A stretch of DNA of 64,000 bases from Streptococcus pluranimalium (GTDB taxonomy: Bacteria > Bacillota > Bacilli > Lactobacillales > Streptococcaceae), in contig NZ_CP025536.1 in assembly GCF_002953735.1 (NCBI RefSeq), forward strand, positions 1,370,001 to 1,434,000. The letters run 5' to 3'. The notes beneath the pieces are model-generated. The model was not told the origin of the DNA, searched no databases, and was given only the letters and a program-made list of their open reading frames with translations. The translations under genes and the position numbers were made by a program. Each line of letters begins with the position of its first letter. Position 1 is the stretch's first letter. This document shows, one piece after another, positions 1 to 10,949 of this stretch.

Positions 1-184
1 ATTTTACCATAAAATCCTATATATTTAAAGGAATTGAGTAAATTTAGCTATTGTTTTCACATACTTTCAGAAATATTTTCATCTCACTAGCCTCTTCTTC
101 TGATGACCTTTAGTATTTTCCTCTAGCTAGACAAGAACTTATAAACTGCTAACTATTATACCTCATATTCCTACTCTCAAACAT

Positions 185-210
185 AAAAAAGCACTCCCCT
201 AAGGAAGTGC
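185..210 (-). terminator. tuf terminator
   Basis: A GCACTTCC/GGGAGTGC hairpin (with one G-U pair) is followed on the minus strand by six T. It lies 57 bases after the tuf stop. Bases 1-184 are AT-rich and show no gene. Confidence 0.85.
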
Positions 211-266
211 TCAATTAGAAGTTGTCTGACTCTAATTGTTATTTTGGGAAAACTTAATTGTTAAAA

Positions 267-1463
<1,197 letters not shown>

Positions 1464-1535
1464 TTTAGGAAAAGCCTCCAATAAAATATATTTTATAGAT
1501 AGACAGTAGGCAATACGGTCTAACTTTACCCTCTT

Positions 1536-1563
1536 ATTCTATCAAAATGTCATAGAATTGCAA
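1536..1563 (-). promoter_or_regulatory. tuf promoter
   Basis: On the minus strand TTGCAA (1558-1563) and TAGAAT (1536-1541) are separated by 16 bases, giving a leader of about 65 bases before tuf. The rest of the 1464-1785 gap shows only the ftsW terminator. Confidence 0.6.
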
Positions 1564-1756
1564 GTGTTTTATACACTTTTCAGTATTTTCACCATTTTTG
1601 GGTATCTACTAAGGAGAAAGAGAGAAATAAGATGCAAGATATTACAAGTATTTAGCTACCTTCTTCTTCAACGTTTAATCTAATTATCGCAATAATTATA
1701 GAACTAAAATCATCAGGTAGCTACTTATTGAGATTGAATCATATTTCTCAGATACG

Positions 1757-1780
1757 CAAAAAGCTGGGATTATCCCAGCT
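1757..1780 (-). terminator. ftsW terminator
   Basis: A perfect 8-bp hairpin (AGCTGGGA/TCCCAGCT, loop of three) directly after the ftsW stop is followed by TTTTT on the minus strand. Confidence 0.75.
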
Positions 1781-1785
1781 CATTA

Positions 1786-3015
1786 TCAGTCTTCAGACAT
1801 CATTCTTTCGGATTCTTCAATGATTTCCATACGTTTTTCATTAGCATCTATATTTAATACGAGAGCTATGGCTACCGATAAGACTAGAAGACTATTTCCT
1901 CCTTGTGACAGAAAAGGAAATGTAACCCCTGTGGATGGAATTAAGCCAGAGATACCTCCAATATTAACAAAAACCTGCATCAACATCATGCCACCAACCC
2001 CGATAGCCATCATTGCATTGAAAGCATTTTTTGCTTTTACACCAACCAAAATAATTCTCAAAATTAAAAAGAAAACTAAGGCTAAAATCAAACATGCCCC
2101 TATCATTCCAAACTCTTCCATTACAATGGAGAAGACAAAGTCCGTCGTTGCCTCTGGAAGATAGCCACGTTTTTCGATGGAGTTGCCCAGACCCATTCCA
2201 AACCAACCACCATTACTCATGGCATAATAGGAATGTGCTAACTGGTGTCCCGAATCCGTCAAATCTTTAAAAGGATTGTAAAAAGCGCTAAAACGTTTGG
2301 CAACATAGCCAAAGACTGGTACTTTAGCCATTGTTTCTACACCGACTACCCCAATTATTCCCAAAAACAGTGCTGATGCTGCTGTTGTACTAAGAAAAAT
2401 AGCTGAGAACCAACGATAGCCAATACCACTCACAGTAATCATAATGAGAACAGTCAAAACGATGATAGCAGCATTACCAAGGTCAGGTTGAGCTGCGACA
2501 AGACCTATTAAAAATAGACAAATTAGTCGCCAATCAGTGAAATCACTAGCATTGCGAGGCCACCAGCGTCTCCGTGTCAAAGCTTGATAATCATAGACAG
2601 CAATTGACCTCTGCCTACGACTAAATGTAAACGCTAAAAACCAGATAACTAGGATTTTTAAATATTCTGCTGGTTGAAAGCTAACCGGTCCAATAACGAT
2701 CCAACCGTGTGCACCATTAACTTCTTGTGTAAAAAATCGAGCTATTAGTAAGAGAATAACCTCTATAAGAAGAACACCAGTAAGGATTTTTGAATTTTTT
2801 AAAAAATTCAATCTTAGCCGATAAATAAACAAAATAGCTAAGAGGCTAATGATCCAAAAACCCCCTTGATTAAGCATTGATTTAAAAGGATTTAATCCAT
2901 AATTAACCAAGGTTGCACTGGTAGTAGAATAAACAATAATCAAGCCTAATACCGATAAAATCAAATAGGGCAAGAGTATCGAATAGTTTAGGAGATGTTT
3001 TTTTTCGATATGCAT
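1786..3015 (-). CDS. ftsW: FtsW/RodA-type peptidoglycan glycosyltransferase
   Basis: SEDS-family membrane protein of 409 residues that polymerises lipid II into septal peptidoglycan together with a class B penicillin-binding protein. About ten hydrophobic segments are visible, with family-typical stretches such as NGAHGWI near 100, QPAEYLKI near 113 and the GxxPSTGVTFPFLSQGG motif near 356-372. It lies directly downstream of ppc in the same direction, but 464 bases separate them, so it probably has its own promoter. The ribosome site before the ATG is weak. FtsW rather than RodA is inferred from the ppc-tuf neighbourhood. Confidence 0.9.
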   Translation of the reverse strand: MHIEKKHLLNYSILLPYLILSVLGLIIVYSTTSATLVNYGLNPFKSMLNQGGFWIISLLAILFIYRLRLNFLKNSKILTGVLLIEVILLLIARFFTQEVNGAHGWIVIGPVSFQPAEYLKILVIWFLAFTFSRRQRSIAVYDYQALTRRRWWPRNASDFTDWRLICLFLIGLVAAQPDLGNAAIIVLTVLIMITVSGIGYRWFSAIFLSTTAASALFLGIIGVVGVETMAKVPVFGYVAKRFSAFYNPFKDLTDSGHQLAHSYYAMSNGGWFGMGLGNSIEKRGYLPEATTDFVFSIVMEEFGMIGACLILALVFFLILRIILVGVKAKNAFNAMMAIGVGGMMLMQVFVNIGGISGLIPSTGVTFPFLSQGGNSLLVLSVAIALVLNIDANEKRMEIIEESERMMSED

Positions 3016-3202
3016 AATTTATAATCTTTCCATTAATAACACTAGCATTATATCATCTTTCTAGAAAAAGAAAAATCAGAAGCTAGTATCCTATTCTTCT
3101 AAGGCCTATATTGTTGACACTCGCGTGATAAACTAGCGATGTTGAACGATATCACTCCTACTTTTTGATATGTTAGGTAAGCAGTATTGATATTAAACAC
3201 TC

Positions 3203-3236
3203 ACAAAAAAGACTGAAACAAAATGTCACAGTCTTT
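3203..3236 (-). terminator. Terminator-like hairpin in the ppc-ftsW gap
   Basis: An 8-bp stem AAAGACTG/CAGTCTTT with a 13-base loop is followed by a T-run on the minus strand. It is 244 bases after the ppc stop, so it may end the ppc transcript or belong to the decayed gene in the same gap. Confidence 0.5.
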
Positions 3237-3470
3237 ACCAATGTTATAATCTTCAGGATTCAAATACCAGAAGACAATATCAAATGAATTGATTTTCTGA
3301 TAAGACTTTGAAACGTCAATAAACTCAGGAACAATAAGTCAAGGACAATCGCTTATCAACAATAAACCCATCCTTGCAAACTATTCCTCTTATATCCCGA
3401 AGCATAATCAAATAAACTAGTATTTTCAGGTGCCTGATCTTTTCCTAAACAAACTAAACATATTATCTCG
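3208..3470 (-). pseudogene. Decayed coding remnant, family unknown
   Basis: Minus-strand reading gives two protein-like stretches in different frames, broken by stops. The first contains ICLVCLGKDQAPENTSLFDY and the second contains SFDIVFWYLNPEDYNIGKD. They look like pieces of one gene that has suffered frameshifts and nonsense mutations. I do not recognise the family. This is the only content I can see in the 3016-3479 gap besides the hairpin. Confidence 0.3.
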
Positions 3471-3479
3471 TTTTAGGCA

Positions 3480-6269
3480 TCAACCTGAATTACGTAAACC
3501 AGTCGCAATACCATTGATGGTAATATGAATCAATTTTTCTTGGCTAGGATCAAGTTTGCCTGCTCTAAGACGTCTAATCAATTCAATTTGAATATAATTC
3601 AGAACATTGAAGTAAGGCAAACGGTAATTCAAACTATTTTTGAGATTAGGAAGATCTTCTATTAACTCATCATGCTTTTCAATAGCTAAAATAACATTTT
3701 TGGTTAATTGCCATTCATCTAGAATAGTTAAAAAGACATCTCTAACTTCTTGGCTTTCAGCCATTTGAGCGTATTGGAAAGCGATGTTCATATTTGACTT
3801 TGAAAGAACCATGTCCACATTAGCCAAAAGTGATTTAAAGAATGGCCATGACTGGTACATTTCTTGCAAAATAGCTAAGTTCGCTGGATCCTTATCAATA
3901 AAGTTTTGGAAGCTAGAGCCAACACCATACCAGCCAGGAAACATGACACGGTTTTGGGACCATGAGAATACCCATGGAATGGCACGAAGTCCTGAAATTT
4001 CCGTAATGGTTTTACGGGCTGCAGGGCGCGAACCAATGTTAAGGCTTGAAACTTCCTTGATTGGACTTGCTTCAAAGAAATAATCATAGAAATGAGGATT
4101 TCCAAAAACAAGATCACGGTAAATCGAATTACTGTCCGCTACAATACCTTCCATGATAGAACGATAATCGTCTATTTTGCTAGGATCTGTAATCATCCGA
4201 GTTACCATACGATCAAGGGTTGCCGAGATCAACATTTCTAAATTGTAGTAGGCTGAATCCTTGTTACCGTATTTTGTTCCAATAACTTCACCCTGCTCTG
4301 TTAAGCGAATGCGGTCTTTAATAGAGCCAAAAGGTTGTGATGTGATGGCATCATAAGATGGACCACCACCTCGACCAACGGTTCCCCCTCGACCATGGAA
4401 GAAGGTCATCTTAACACCAAATTGCTCACCAAGTTTTGTCAATTCGTTTTGAGCCTTGTAGAGTGTCCATCCAGAAGCTAAATAGCCACCATCTTTGTTA
4501 GAGTCTGAATAGCCTAGCATGACTTCTTGATAGCCCTGATGGTCTTTGAGCCATGTTTTCACAATATCAAGATTGAGGTAATCAGTCATAATGCCTTTCG
4601 CATTTTCCAAATCCTCAATGGTTTCAAATAAAGGTACAATCTGAATACGAGAACGGTCCTTATCTAGGAGTCCTACCTCTTTAAGCATAATAGCTAATTC
4701 AAGCATATCTGAAACGGTTTCTGTGTGAGAAATGATATGCTGTTTAATCACGTCTTCACCCAGACGGTCTTTCAACTCACGCGCTGTCTGGTAAATAGCT
4801 AATTCTTTTTCCAACAATTCTGACTTTGTCACATTGGTAGCTGAAAGCTGACGAGGATCTTCTACCAATTCTTTCAATAACAAGTGACATTTTTCTTCCT
4901 CAGATAAAGAACTATAGTCACTCTCGATATTAGCTGTTTTCAAAAGTTCTGCGACGCAAGCTTCTTGAACACTAGAATCTTGACGCATATCAATCGTTGC
5001 TAAAAAGAAACCAAACACATCAACAGCTTGGCATATTTCTGAAAAATCACCTTTGATTAGACTAGCCATTCCATTTTCTTCTAAGGAATCCTGGATAATT
5101 CTCAAGTCAGCCTTAAATTCCTCAACACTGATATATAAATCATTAACTAGTCTATAATGACCAGCATTAGCCAAGTGATAATCAGCGGTGTGTGGTTGAC
5201 GAGACTGTTGTCCTAATTTGCTTAAATCCTTTGAAAAATCAGCTTCTGGGCCCTTCATGTCAACCAATGTATTAACCAATTTTGCTTGAATATAGCTAAA
5301 CGCTTTACGATAAGGTTCGTTTTCACGAAACTCTGAATGATCCAAAGATTTTTTGGCTAACTCCAAAACACCATCTGACACAGCTGTCAAACTACTTGAT
5401 AATGAAAATTGACGGTAAAGTTCTGAGATTTTTTCAATGTAGTAGGTTAGGATCACTTCACTTTGAAGGGTTGCAGATAGTCGTAAGGTTTCAGCTGTTA
5501 CAAAAGGATTCCCATCTCGGTCACCACCAATCCACATCCCCATCGTGATTGGCTTGGGATTTTTAAGAGCTATACCGTTTTTAACCGCTAAAGCTTTGTA
5601 TTCTTGGGTTAGCTTGGTGATCGCTTTAATCAAGGAAGATGGGTAATACTCCATGACATTGGTGATTTCGTTTTTAACTTTTAGTTTTTTCTCACGGATA
5701 ATATCCGTTTGCATCATCATCTGGATATAACGGCGCATGTCTGCATACCATTTTTCCTCATTGATAAGACCTAATTTGACATCACGATGTTTCCTTAGAA
5801 GCTCATGAATATGGTTGGTCAACTCAAGCATTGTTTTACGTTGAACCTGTGTAGGGTGGGCTGTTAAAACTGGAACGACGTTTAAATGATTGATAACCTC
5901 AGCACCCTGTTCATTTTCTGCAATCATTCCCATAACTGTGGACAATTTTCCAAGGTAATCCTTGTTAATGTTATTTTGATAATTAACCTCATAAGCTAAA
6001 TCAACATCTTCAGCTATATTGATTAATAACGGTAAGATACTAAAATAGCGTGAAATCAAGACCATTTCTTCGTTGTTAATCGTCGAAATAACATTCTGCA
6101 AACCTTGATAATCCTCAGCTTTTGATAAGTTTGTTAATTCTTTTATTTTAGAATAAACATCTTCGCCAACAAGCCCTTGAGTTATCTCTTCTAACAGTTG
6201 GGTTAGAATCTCAACTTCTTCTTGAATAAGAACTTGATTGCTACTGCTTTCTAATTTAGTGATGTCCAC
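3480..6269 (-). CDS. ppc: Phosphoenolpyruvate carboxylase
   Basis: Converts phosphoenolpyruvate and bicarbonate to oxaloacetate, the anaplerotic entry needed for aspartate-family synthesis in streptococci with an incomplete TCA cycle. The 929-residue length fits the family. Catalytic signatures are VLTAHPTQ near residue 130 and the glycine-rich [13 protein letters not shown] loop near 624. The start is a GTG (complement of CAC at 6267-6269) supported by GGAG seven bases upstream. It is transcribed divergently from pepF. Confidence 0.97.
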   Translation of the reverse strand: MDITKLESSSNQVLIQEEVEILTQLLEEITQGLVGEDVYSKIKELTNLSKAEDYQGLQNVISTINNEEMVLISRYFSILPLLINIAEDVDLAYEVNYQNNINKDYLGKLSTVMGMIAENEQGAEVINHLNVVPVLTAHPTQVQRKTMLELTNHIHELLRKHRDVKLGLINEEKWYADMRRYIQMMMQTDIIREKKLKVKNEITNVMEYYPSSLIKAITKLTQEYKALAVKNGIALKNPKPITMGMWIGGDRDGNPFVTAETLRLSATLQSEVILTYYIEKISELYRQFSLSSSLTAVSDGVLELAKKSLDHSEFRENEPYRKAFSYIQAKLVNTLVDMKGPEADFSKDLSKLGQQSRQPHTADYHLANAGHYRLVNDLYISVEEFKADLRIIQDSLEENGMASLIKGDFSEICQAVDVFGFFLATIDMRQDSSVQEACVAELLKTANIESDYSSLSEEEKCHLLLKELVEDPRQLSATNVTKSELLEKELAIYQTARELKDRLGEDVIKQHIISHTETVSDMLELAIMLKEVGLLDKDRSRIQIVPLFETIEDLENAKGIMTDYLNLDIVKTWLKDHQGYQEVMLGYSDSNKDGGYLASGWTLYKAQNELTKLGEQFGVKMTFFHGRGGTVGRGGGPSYDAITSQPFGSIKDRIRLTEQGEVIGTKYGNKDSAYYNLEMLISATLDRMVTRMITDPSKIDDYRSIMEGIVADSNSIYRDLVFGNPHFYDYFFEASPIKEVSSLNIGSRPAARKTITEISGLRAIPWVFSWSQNRVMFPGWYGVGSSFQNFIDKDPANLAILQEMYQSWPFFKSLLANVDMVLSKSNMNIAFQYAQMAESQEVRDVFLTILDEWQLTKNVILAIEKHDELIEDLPNLKNSLNYRLPYFNVLNYIQIELIRRLRAGKLDPSQEKLIHITINGIATGLRNSG

Positions 6270-6375
6270 AAAACCACTCCATTTCTTTTTGGTATCTAGC
6301 CATTATCATATCATTTTTTGCAAGGAACTGCACTTGATACTACTATTTCGTCAGTTAAAATTCCTTTAAAATAAT

Positions 6376-6415
6376 GCTGATCTTTTTGATCAGTTTCCTA
6401 AAGATTTGATATACT
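6376..6415 (+). promoter_or_regulatory. pepF promoter with overlapping palindrome
   Basis: TTGATC (6386-6391) and TATACT (6410-6415) are 18 bases apart. The -35 lies in a perfect 6-bp inverted repeat, CTGATC/GATCAG around TTTTT, which could be an operator shared with the divergent ppc. Confidence 0.6.
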
Positions 6416-6434
6416 AAAGAAAAGGAGGCTATTT

Positions 6435-8234
6435 ATGGAACTAAAAAAACGTTCAGAATTTCCTGAAAACGAACTTTGGGATTTAACCGCTTTATATAAA
6501 GACCGCCAAGATTTTCTTTTAGCTATTGAAAAAGCCTTGAGTGATGTCGATACCTTTACTCGTCATTATGAAAACAACTTAACATCCGTTGATGATTTCA
6601 CCCAAGCACTCATGGAGCTTGAACAGATTTACATCCAAATGAGTCATATTGAAACTTATGCTTTTATGCCTCAAACAACGGACTTCTCAAGCGAAGAATT
6701 TGCTGAAATTGCTAAGGCTGGTGATGATTTTGCTACTAAAGCTAGTGTAGCGCTCAGCTTCTTTGACACCGCACTCGCTACTGCTGATTCAGCTATTTTA
6801 GATGAATTAGAAGCTAATCCTCACTTTAGCGCAGCCATTCGCCAGGCAAAAATCCAAAAGGAACACTTACTCGACCCCGAAGTAGAAAAAGCTCTCTCAA
6901 ATTTGAGAGAGCTTCTGGGTGCACCGTATGATATTTATACTAAGATGCGGGCTGGTGATTTTGCCATGGACGATTTTGAAGTTGATGGTAAAACCTATAA
7001 AAATTCCTTTGTCACCTATGAAAATTTCTATCAAAATCATGAAAATGCTGACATTCGTGACAAGGCCTTCCGCTCTTTCTCAAAAGGTTTAAGAGCTCAT
7101 CAAAATGCTGCTGCCGCTGCCTATCTGGCTAAAGTCAAATCTGAAAAATTGATTGCAGACATGCGAGGCTACAACTCTGTCTATGACTATCTCTTAGCTG
7201 AGCAAGAAGTGGATCGTAGCATGTTTGATCGCCAGATTGATTTAATCATGTCTGAGTTTGGTCCAGTAGCACAAAAATACCTCAAGCATGTCGCTGAGGT
7301 CAACGATCTAGACAAGATGACCTTTGCTGATTGGAAACTTGATATTGATAATGAGCTCAATCCTGAAGTCTCCATTGATGATGCTTACGATCTTGTTATG
7401 AAATCCGTCGCACCACTAGGTTCTGAGTACACCAAAGAAGTTGAACGTTATCAGACTGAGCGCTGGGTTGACTTCGCTGCTAACGAAAACAAGGATTCTG
7501 GTGGCTATGCAGCTGATCCTTATAAGATTCACCCTTATGTTCTGATGAGTTGGACAGGACGCATGTCTGATGTCTACACGCTTATCCATGAAATTGGACA
7601 CTCTGGACAGTTCATCTTTTCTGATAATAATCAGTCTTATTACAACACGCATATGTCAACCTATTATGTTGAGGCTCCTTCAACCTTCAACGAATTACTT
7701 CTGAGTGATTATTTGGAAAATCAATTTGATAATGCCCGCCAAAAACGCTTCGCTCTGGCTCATCGCTTAACGGATACTTACTTCCACAACTTCATTACCC
7801 ACTTGCTTGAAGCAGCTTTCCAACGTAAGGTTTATGACTTGATTGAAGCTGGAGGTACTTTCGGCGCAGAAACGCTAAACACTTTCATGAAAGAAGTCTT
7901 AACAGACTTCTGGGGTGACGCTGTCGAGATTGATGACGATGCTGCCCTTACTTGGATGCGCCAAGCCCACTATTATATGGGGCTCTACAGCTACACCTAC
8001 TCTGCTGGTTTAGTCCTTTCAACAGCAGGTTACCTCAATCTCAAGAACAACGATAATGGGGCTAAGGAGTGGCTTGACCTTCTCAAATCTGGTGGTAGCA
8101 AGACACCACTTGATACAGCTATGATTATCGGAGCTGATATTTCAACTGATAAACCACTTCGAGACACTATCCAATTCTTGAGTGACACGGTCGATCAAAT
8201 TATCGCTTATAGTAGTGAACTAAACGAAAACTAA
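6435..8234 (+). CDS. pepF: Oligoendopeptidase F
   Basis: Cytoplasmic M3-family zinc metallopeptidase that trims oligopeptides, 599 residues. The HEIGH zinc motif is at about residue 385 with a downstream glutamate in YVEAPSTFNE as probable third ligand. AAGGAGG lies 8 bases before the ATG. It stands alone between its promoter and a strong two-way terminator. Confidence 0.97.
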   Translation: MELKKRSEFPENELWDLTALYKDRQDFLLAIEKALSDVDTFTRHYENNLTSVDDFTQALMELEQIYIQMSHIETYAFMPQTTDFSSEEFAEIAKAGDDFATKASVALSFFDTALATADSAILDELEANPHFSAAIRQAKIQKEHLLDPEVEKALSNLRELLGAPYDIYTKMRAGDFAMDDFEVDGKTYKNSFVTYENFYQNHENADIRDKAFRSFSKGLRAHQNAAAAAYLAKVKSEKLIADMRGYNSVYDYLLAEQEVDRSMFDRQIDLIMSEFGPVAQKYLKHVAEVNDLDKMTFADWKLDIDNELNPEVSIDDAYDLVMKSVAPLGSEYTKEVERYQTERWVDFAANENKDSGGYAADPYKIHPYVLMSWTGRMSDVYTLIHEIGHSGQFIFSDNNQSYYNTHMSTYYVEAPSTFNELLLSDYLENQFDNARQKRFALAHRLTDTYFHNFITHLLEAAFQRKVYDLIEAGGTFGAETLNTFMKEVLTDFWGDAVEIDDDAALTWMRQAHYYMGLYSYTYSAGLVLSTAGYLNLKNNDNGAKEWLDLLKSGGSKTPLDTAMIIGADISTDKPLRDTIQFLSDTVDQIIAYSSELNEN

Positions 8235-8401
8235 TAGTAACAAAGTCTTCTTAGGATATACTATTTTAAACTTGTAAGACTTTGTAGATCTAATCCAAAG
8301 TAACCCTCTCTAGATAACTCTTTGCTCTTATTTAACATTTAAATCAGCAACTTGAACAGTTAACGATCTAGCTCGATTTTCATTCAATTCTTATCGACAA
8401 A

Positions 8402-8439
8402 AATAAAAGTAACGGTTTCACTAGACCGTTACTTTTATT
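8402..8439. terminator. Bidirectional terminator between pepF and the lipoprotein gene
   Basis: A 15-bp stem (AATAAAAGTAACGGT and its complement) with an 8-base loop and A/T runs on both sides can end transcripts from both directions. Confidence 0.85.
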
Positions 8440-8457
8440 ATTATCTGATAGCGTTTC

Positions 8458-8835
8458 TTAATTGCTTACTTCCTGATAAAATTCGATTTTATCACCATCT
8501 TTGACGATATTTTCTTCAGCACCTTTATTGGCCATTTTACCATTAACTTTGTACATCCAGTAAAGATTCTTTGCTGGATCTTGCTTATGACCTTCAATCT
8601 CTGTCACAAAACCATTATCATCTTCAACGTCAAAAGCTTCGTCAAGAGCTTCTAAAACAGAATCATCCTGATCAACGATGACTTCTTTCTTATCAGCTTT
8701 TTCACCTTCTGGTTTTACGCTAACGGTTACCTTGACTTCATCGGCTTCTGGCTTTTTATTAGCATCATCCTTTGCACAAGCTGCTAATAAAAATAGCGAA
8801 CTAGCAAGTATAACTGGTTTCAACATTTTTTTCAT
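8458..8835 (-). CDS. DUF4430 lipoprotein
   Basis: Small exported lipoprotein of 125 residues with a signal peptide ending in the lipobox LLAAC (Cys20), followed by a charged linker and a DUF4430 domain (about 35-122, with LYWMYKVNGK and DGDKIEFYQE). DUF4430 resembles the C-terminal lobe of eukaryotic cobalamin carriers. It starts one base after the end of the ECF S-component gene, so both are co-translated. This coupling suggests that it presents a ligand to the transporter; cobalamin or another corrinoid is an inference. Confidence 0.8.
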   Translation of the reverse strand: MKKMLKPVILASSLFLLAACAKDDANKKPEADEVKVTVSVKPEGEKADKKEVIVDQDDSVLEALDEAFDVEDDNGFVTEIEGHKQDPAKNLYWMYKVNGKMANKGAEENIVKDGDKIEFYQEVSN

Positions 8836-8836
8836 T

Positions 8837-9352
8837 TTAAAATCTCCTCAAAATTTTTTCTAAAATAGGGTAAAACAACAAAGTAGATAAGGCATGATAG
8901 AGATTAAAAGAAAAACCTGCAGCAATATAAGACCACCACGGCATTCCCCAAAACACTGCCATCAGACCATCAATTATTATACCATATAAAAAAGCAAAAC
9001 AAGCTGCTAGAAAAATCAGGATATGTTGATACCATCTTTTGATAATCAATAGTTTCCACAAAAGCAGAACAAGAGCAAAACTAATGATTTGAAACATGAC
9101 CCATGGTCCAAAACCTAATAAAAATGATGATACTAGTATACTTAAGCTCATAACCAATACTGAAAAGAGAAGCCCTTCAACTCCTACTAATACTAAGAAA
9201 AAAGCTGTAATAGGTTGAATATTGGGTAAAGACGAAAAAATATAACGTAAAACAACACAAAGAGCTGAAAGCATTGCCACTTTGCTAATGGTTTGGATAG
9301 ATAAAAAACTTTTCATACTCTTATTATCGCAAATAATCTTACGTTTGAACAT
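8837..9352 (-). CDS. ECF transporter S component (CblT-like)
   Basis: Integral membrane substrate-binding subunit of a group II energy-coupling-factor importer, which would work with EcfA/A'/T encoded elsewhere. Five to six hydrophobic segments are visible and the NIQPITAF stretch and LLGFGPWVMFQI resemble S components predicted for cobalamin. An alternative ATG at 9316 (MKSFLSIQ) is possible; neither start has a strong ribosome site. Substrate is inferred from the partner lipoprotein and the neighbouring methionine gene. Confidence 0.7.
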   Translation of the reverse strand: MFKRKIICDNKSMKSFLSIQTISKVAMLSALCVVLRYIFSSLPNIQPITAFFLVLVGVEGLLFSVLVMSLSILVSSFLLGFGPWVMFQIISFALVLLLWKLLIIKRWYQHILIFLAACFAFLYGIIIDGLMAVFWGMPWWSYIAAGFSFNLYHALSTLLFYPILEKILRRF

Positions 9353-9481
9353 AGAAAAATGAGCTTAAGAAGAGACTCAATAAAACAACTCAGAACCTGT
9401 TTGCACTCTTAGATTTCAAAGCCTATAATAAAAAGAAAATCCCTTAAAGTTCAGTTATTCTTTTGAGAAACGTCTATTGTA

Positions 9482-9527
9482 AAAAGGTATAGAATGGAAG
9501 TTTTGATAACGTCATTCTATACCTTTT
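9482..9527 (-). terminator. Terminator of the core-MetE gene
   Basis: A 15-bp stem AAAAGGTATAGAATG and its complement with a 16-base loop, followed by TTTTT on the minus strand. Confidence 0.75.
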
Positions 9528-9622
9528 ATGCTATTAAGTGTTGACCAGTCTCACTGTCAACCAAAGATTTATTCTGTAGAACTCCTTAAGTCAAGACTTG
9601 AATTCAAATCCATCTTCTTAGG

Positions 9623-10756
9623 TTATTCCCAAACAGCGTCAATAACTTCCTTGACAAGCGCTAATTTCTTCCATTGGTCTTCTTCAGTTAAAATATTTCC
9701 TTCTTCTGTTGAGGCAAAGCCACACTGAGTCGAAATCCAAAGTTGCTCTAAGGGAATATACTGACTAGCTTCTTTGATTCTAGCAATTAATAGCTCCTTA
9801 TCTTCCAATTCTGGAAATTTAGAAGTAACAAGCCCAAGTACAGCTACTTTGTCAGGATCTGTAAACTCTGATAGGGGAGAAAAGTCACCTGAACGTTCAT
9901 TATCAAATTCTAGGAAATAGGTTTGAGCAGCCTCGTCAGCAAATAATTCTTTAGCAATGGGATGATAACCGCCTGATGAAGCCCAAGTGGAGTGATAATT
10001 GCCACGACAGACATGCGTATTCACCAAAAGATTCTCAGGGACATTTTCATACACATCATTATTAAGTTTTAAGAAAAGCGCTGATAGTTCTTCTCTAACT
10101 TCTTCTTTGCTTTGACCATTAATGCGACCCCAAGTCGTTAAGAAGTTATCATCAACAAGTACTCCCCATGTACAGTCATCAACCTGTAAGGTCTTCAAAC
10201 CTGCATCAACCAAATCAGAAATAACTTGTAAATAAGCAGCTTTAATGTCTGCGTATAGTTCCTCATGATCTGGATAAATACTATTTAGTTTGGCTACATG
10301 CTCCTCATCACGAATTAACTCAAAATAAAATTGTGAAGGAGCTGGAATCGTATACTTGGCTTCTACTTCAACTTCTTTAGCATCAACATAATTTTTCAAG
10401 AAACGATAGGCCTCTACAAAAGGATGGTCTTCTCCAGAAATCTTGCCAGATAAAATAGCAGAATCTGGTTTGGTTTCTTCTCCATGAAAATGGTAACCGG
10501 AGGATGCTTGAATATGATCAACTCCTGCAAAACCCCAAAAGAAGTCCAAATGCCAGTAAGCTCGTCGAAATTCACCATCTGTAACTTTTTCTAAACCAGC
10601 TGCAATCTGTTTATCCACAAGATCCTTTATGGCAATATCCTCTACAACTTTTAAATCTTCAGAAGACAGCTGTCCTGATTCAAAAGCCTGACGAGCTTTT
10701 TGTAAAATCTCTGGTCTCAAAAAAGACCCTACATGTTCAAAATATTTCTTTCCCAT
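9623..10756 (-). CDS. Core-MetE family methyltransferase (YxjG/YxjH-like)
   Basis: A 377-residue protein matching only the catalytic C-terminal half of cobalamin-independent methionine synthase, as in Bacillus YxjG/YxjH. Zinc-site and substrate signatures include TDGEFRR, LQVDDCTWG, NTHVCRGN and TQCGFAST. The ATG at 10756 is preferred because GGGAG lies 8 bases before it. A MET-box-like site upstream supports a role in methionine metabolism. Its methyl donor is unknown; some core-MetE proteins use methylated corrinoid, which would suit the adjacent CblT-like genes, but this is inference. Confidence 0.85.
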   Translation of the reverse strand: MGKKYFEHVGSFLRPEILQKARQAFESGQLSSEDLKVVEDIAIKDLVDKQIAAGLEKVTDGEFRRAYWHLDFFWGFAGVDHIQASSGYHFHGEETKPDSAILSGKISGEDHPFVEAYRFLKNYVDAKEVEVEAKYTIPAPSQFYFELIRDEEHVAKLNSIYPDHEELYADIKAAYLQVISDLVDAGLKTLQVDDCTWGVLVDDNFLTTWGRINGQSKEEVREELSALFLKLNNDVYENVPENLLVNTHVCRGNYHSTWASSGGYHPIAKELFADEAAQTYFLEFDNERSGDFSPLSEFTDPDKVAVLGLVTSKFPELEDKELLIARIKEASQYIPLEQLWISTQCGFASTEEGNILTEEDQWKKLALVKEVIDAVWE

Positions 10757-10837
10757 AGATGATTCTCCCAATAATATTATGTCTATATTTTAGCAAAAAC
10801 AATTATAGCGTTAAAATATAACTTTATTATAGTTATT

Positions 10838-10854
10838 TATAGTTTTCACCTATA
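10838..10854. promoter_or_regulatory. MET-box-like operator
   Basis: TATAGTTTTCACCTATA matches 14 of 17 positions of the streptococcal MET-box (TATAGTTTSAAACTATA) bound by LysR-type MetR/MtaR regulators. It is 80 bases before the core-MetE start. Confidence 0.5.
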
Positions 10855-10911
10855 TATAGTCGCTGACAGGATGAAAAATAGCTTCACTATCGCTTTTAAA
10901 GGTAAGTTACT

Positions 10912-10940
10912 TTGATTTTTTATATTTTTTAAGTTACAAT
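10912..10940 (+). promoter_or_regulatory. Promoter giving a near-leaderless GH25 mRNA
   Basis: TTGATT (10912-10917) and TACAAT (10935-10940) are exactly 17 bases apart. Transcription would begin around 10947-10949, at or just before the ATG at 10950. Confidence 0.7.
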
Positions 10941-10949
10941 ATAACGAAG

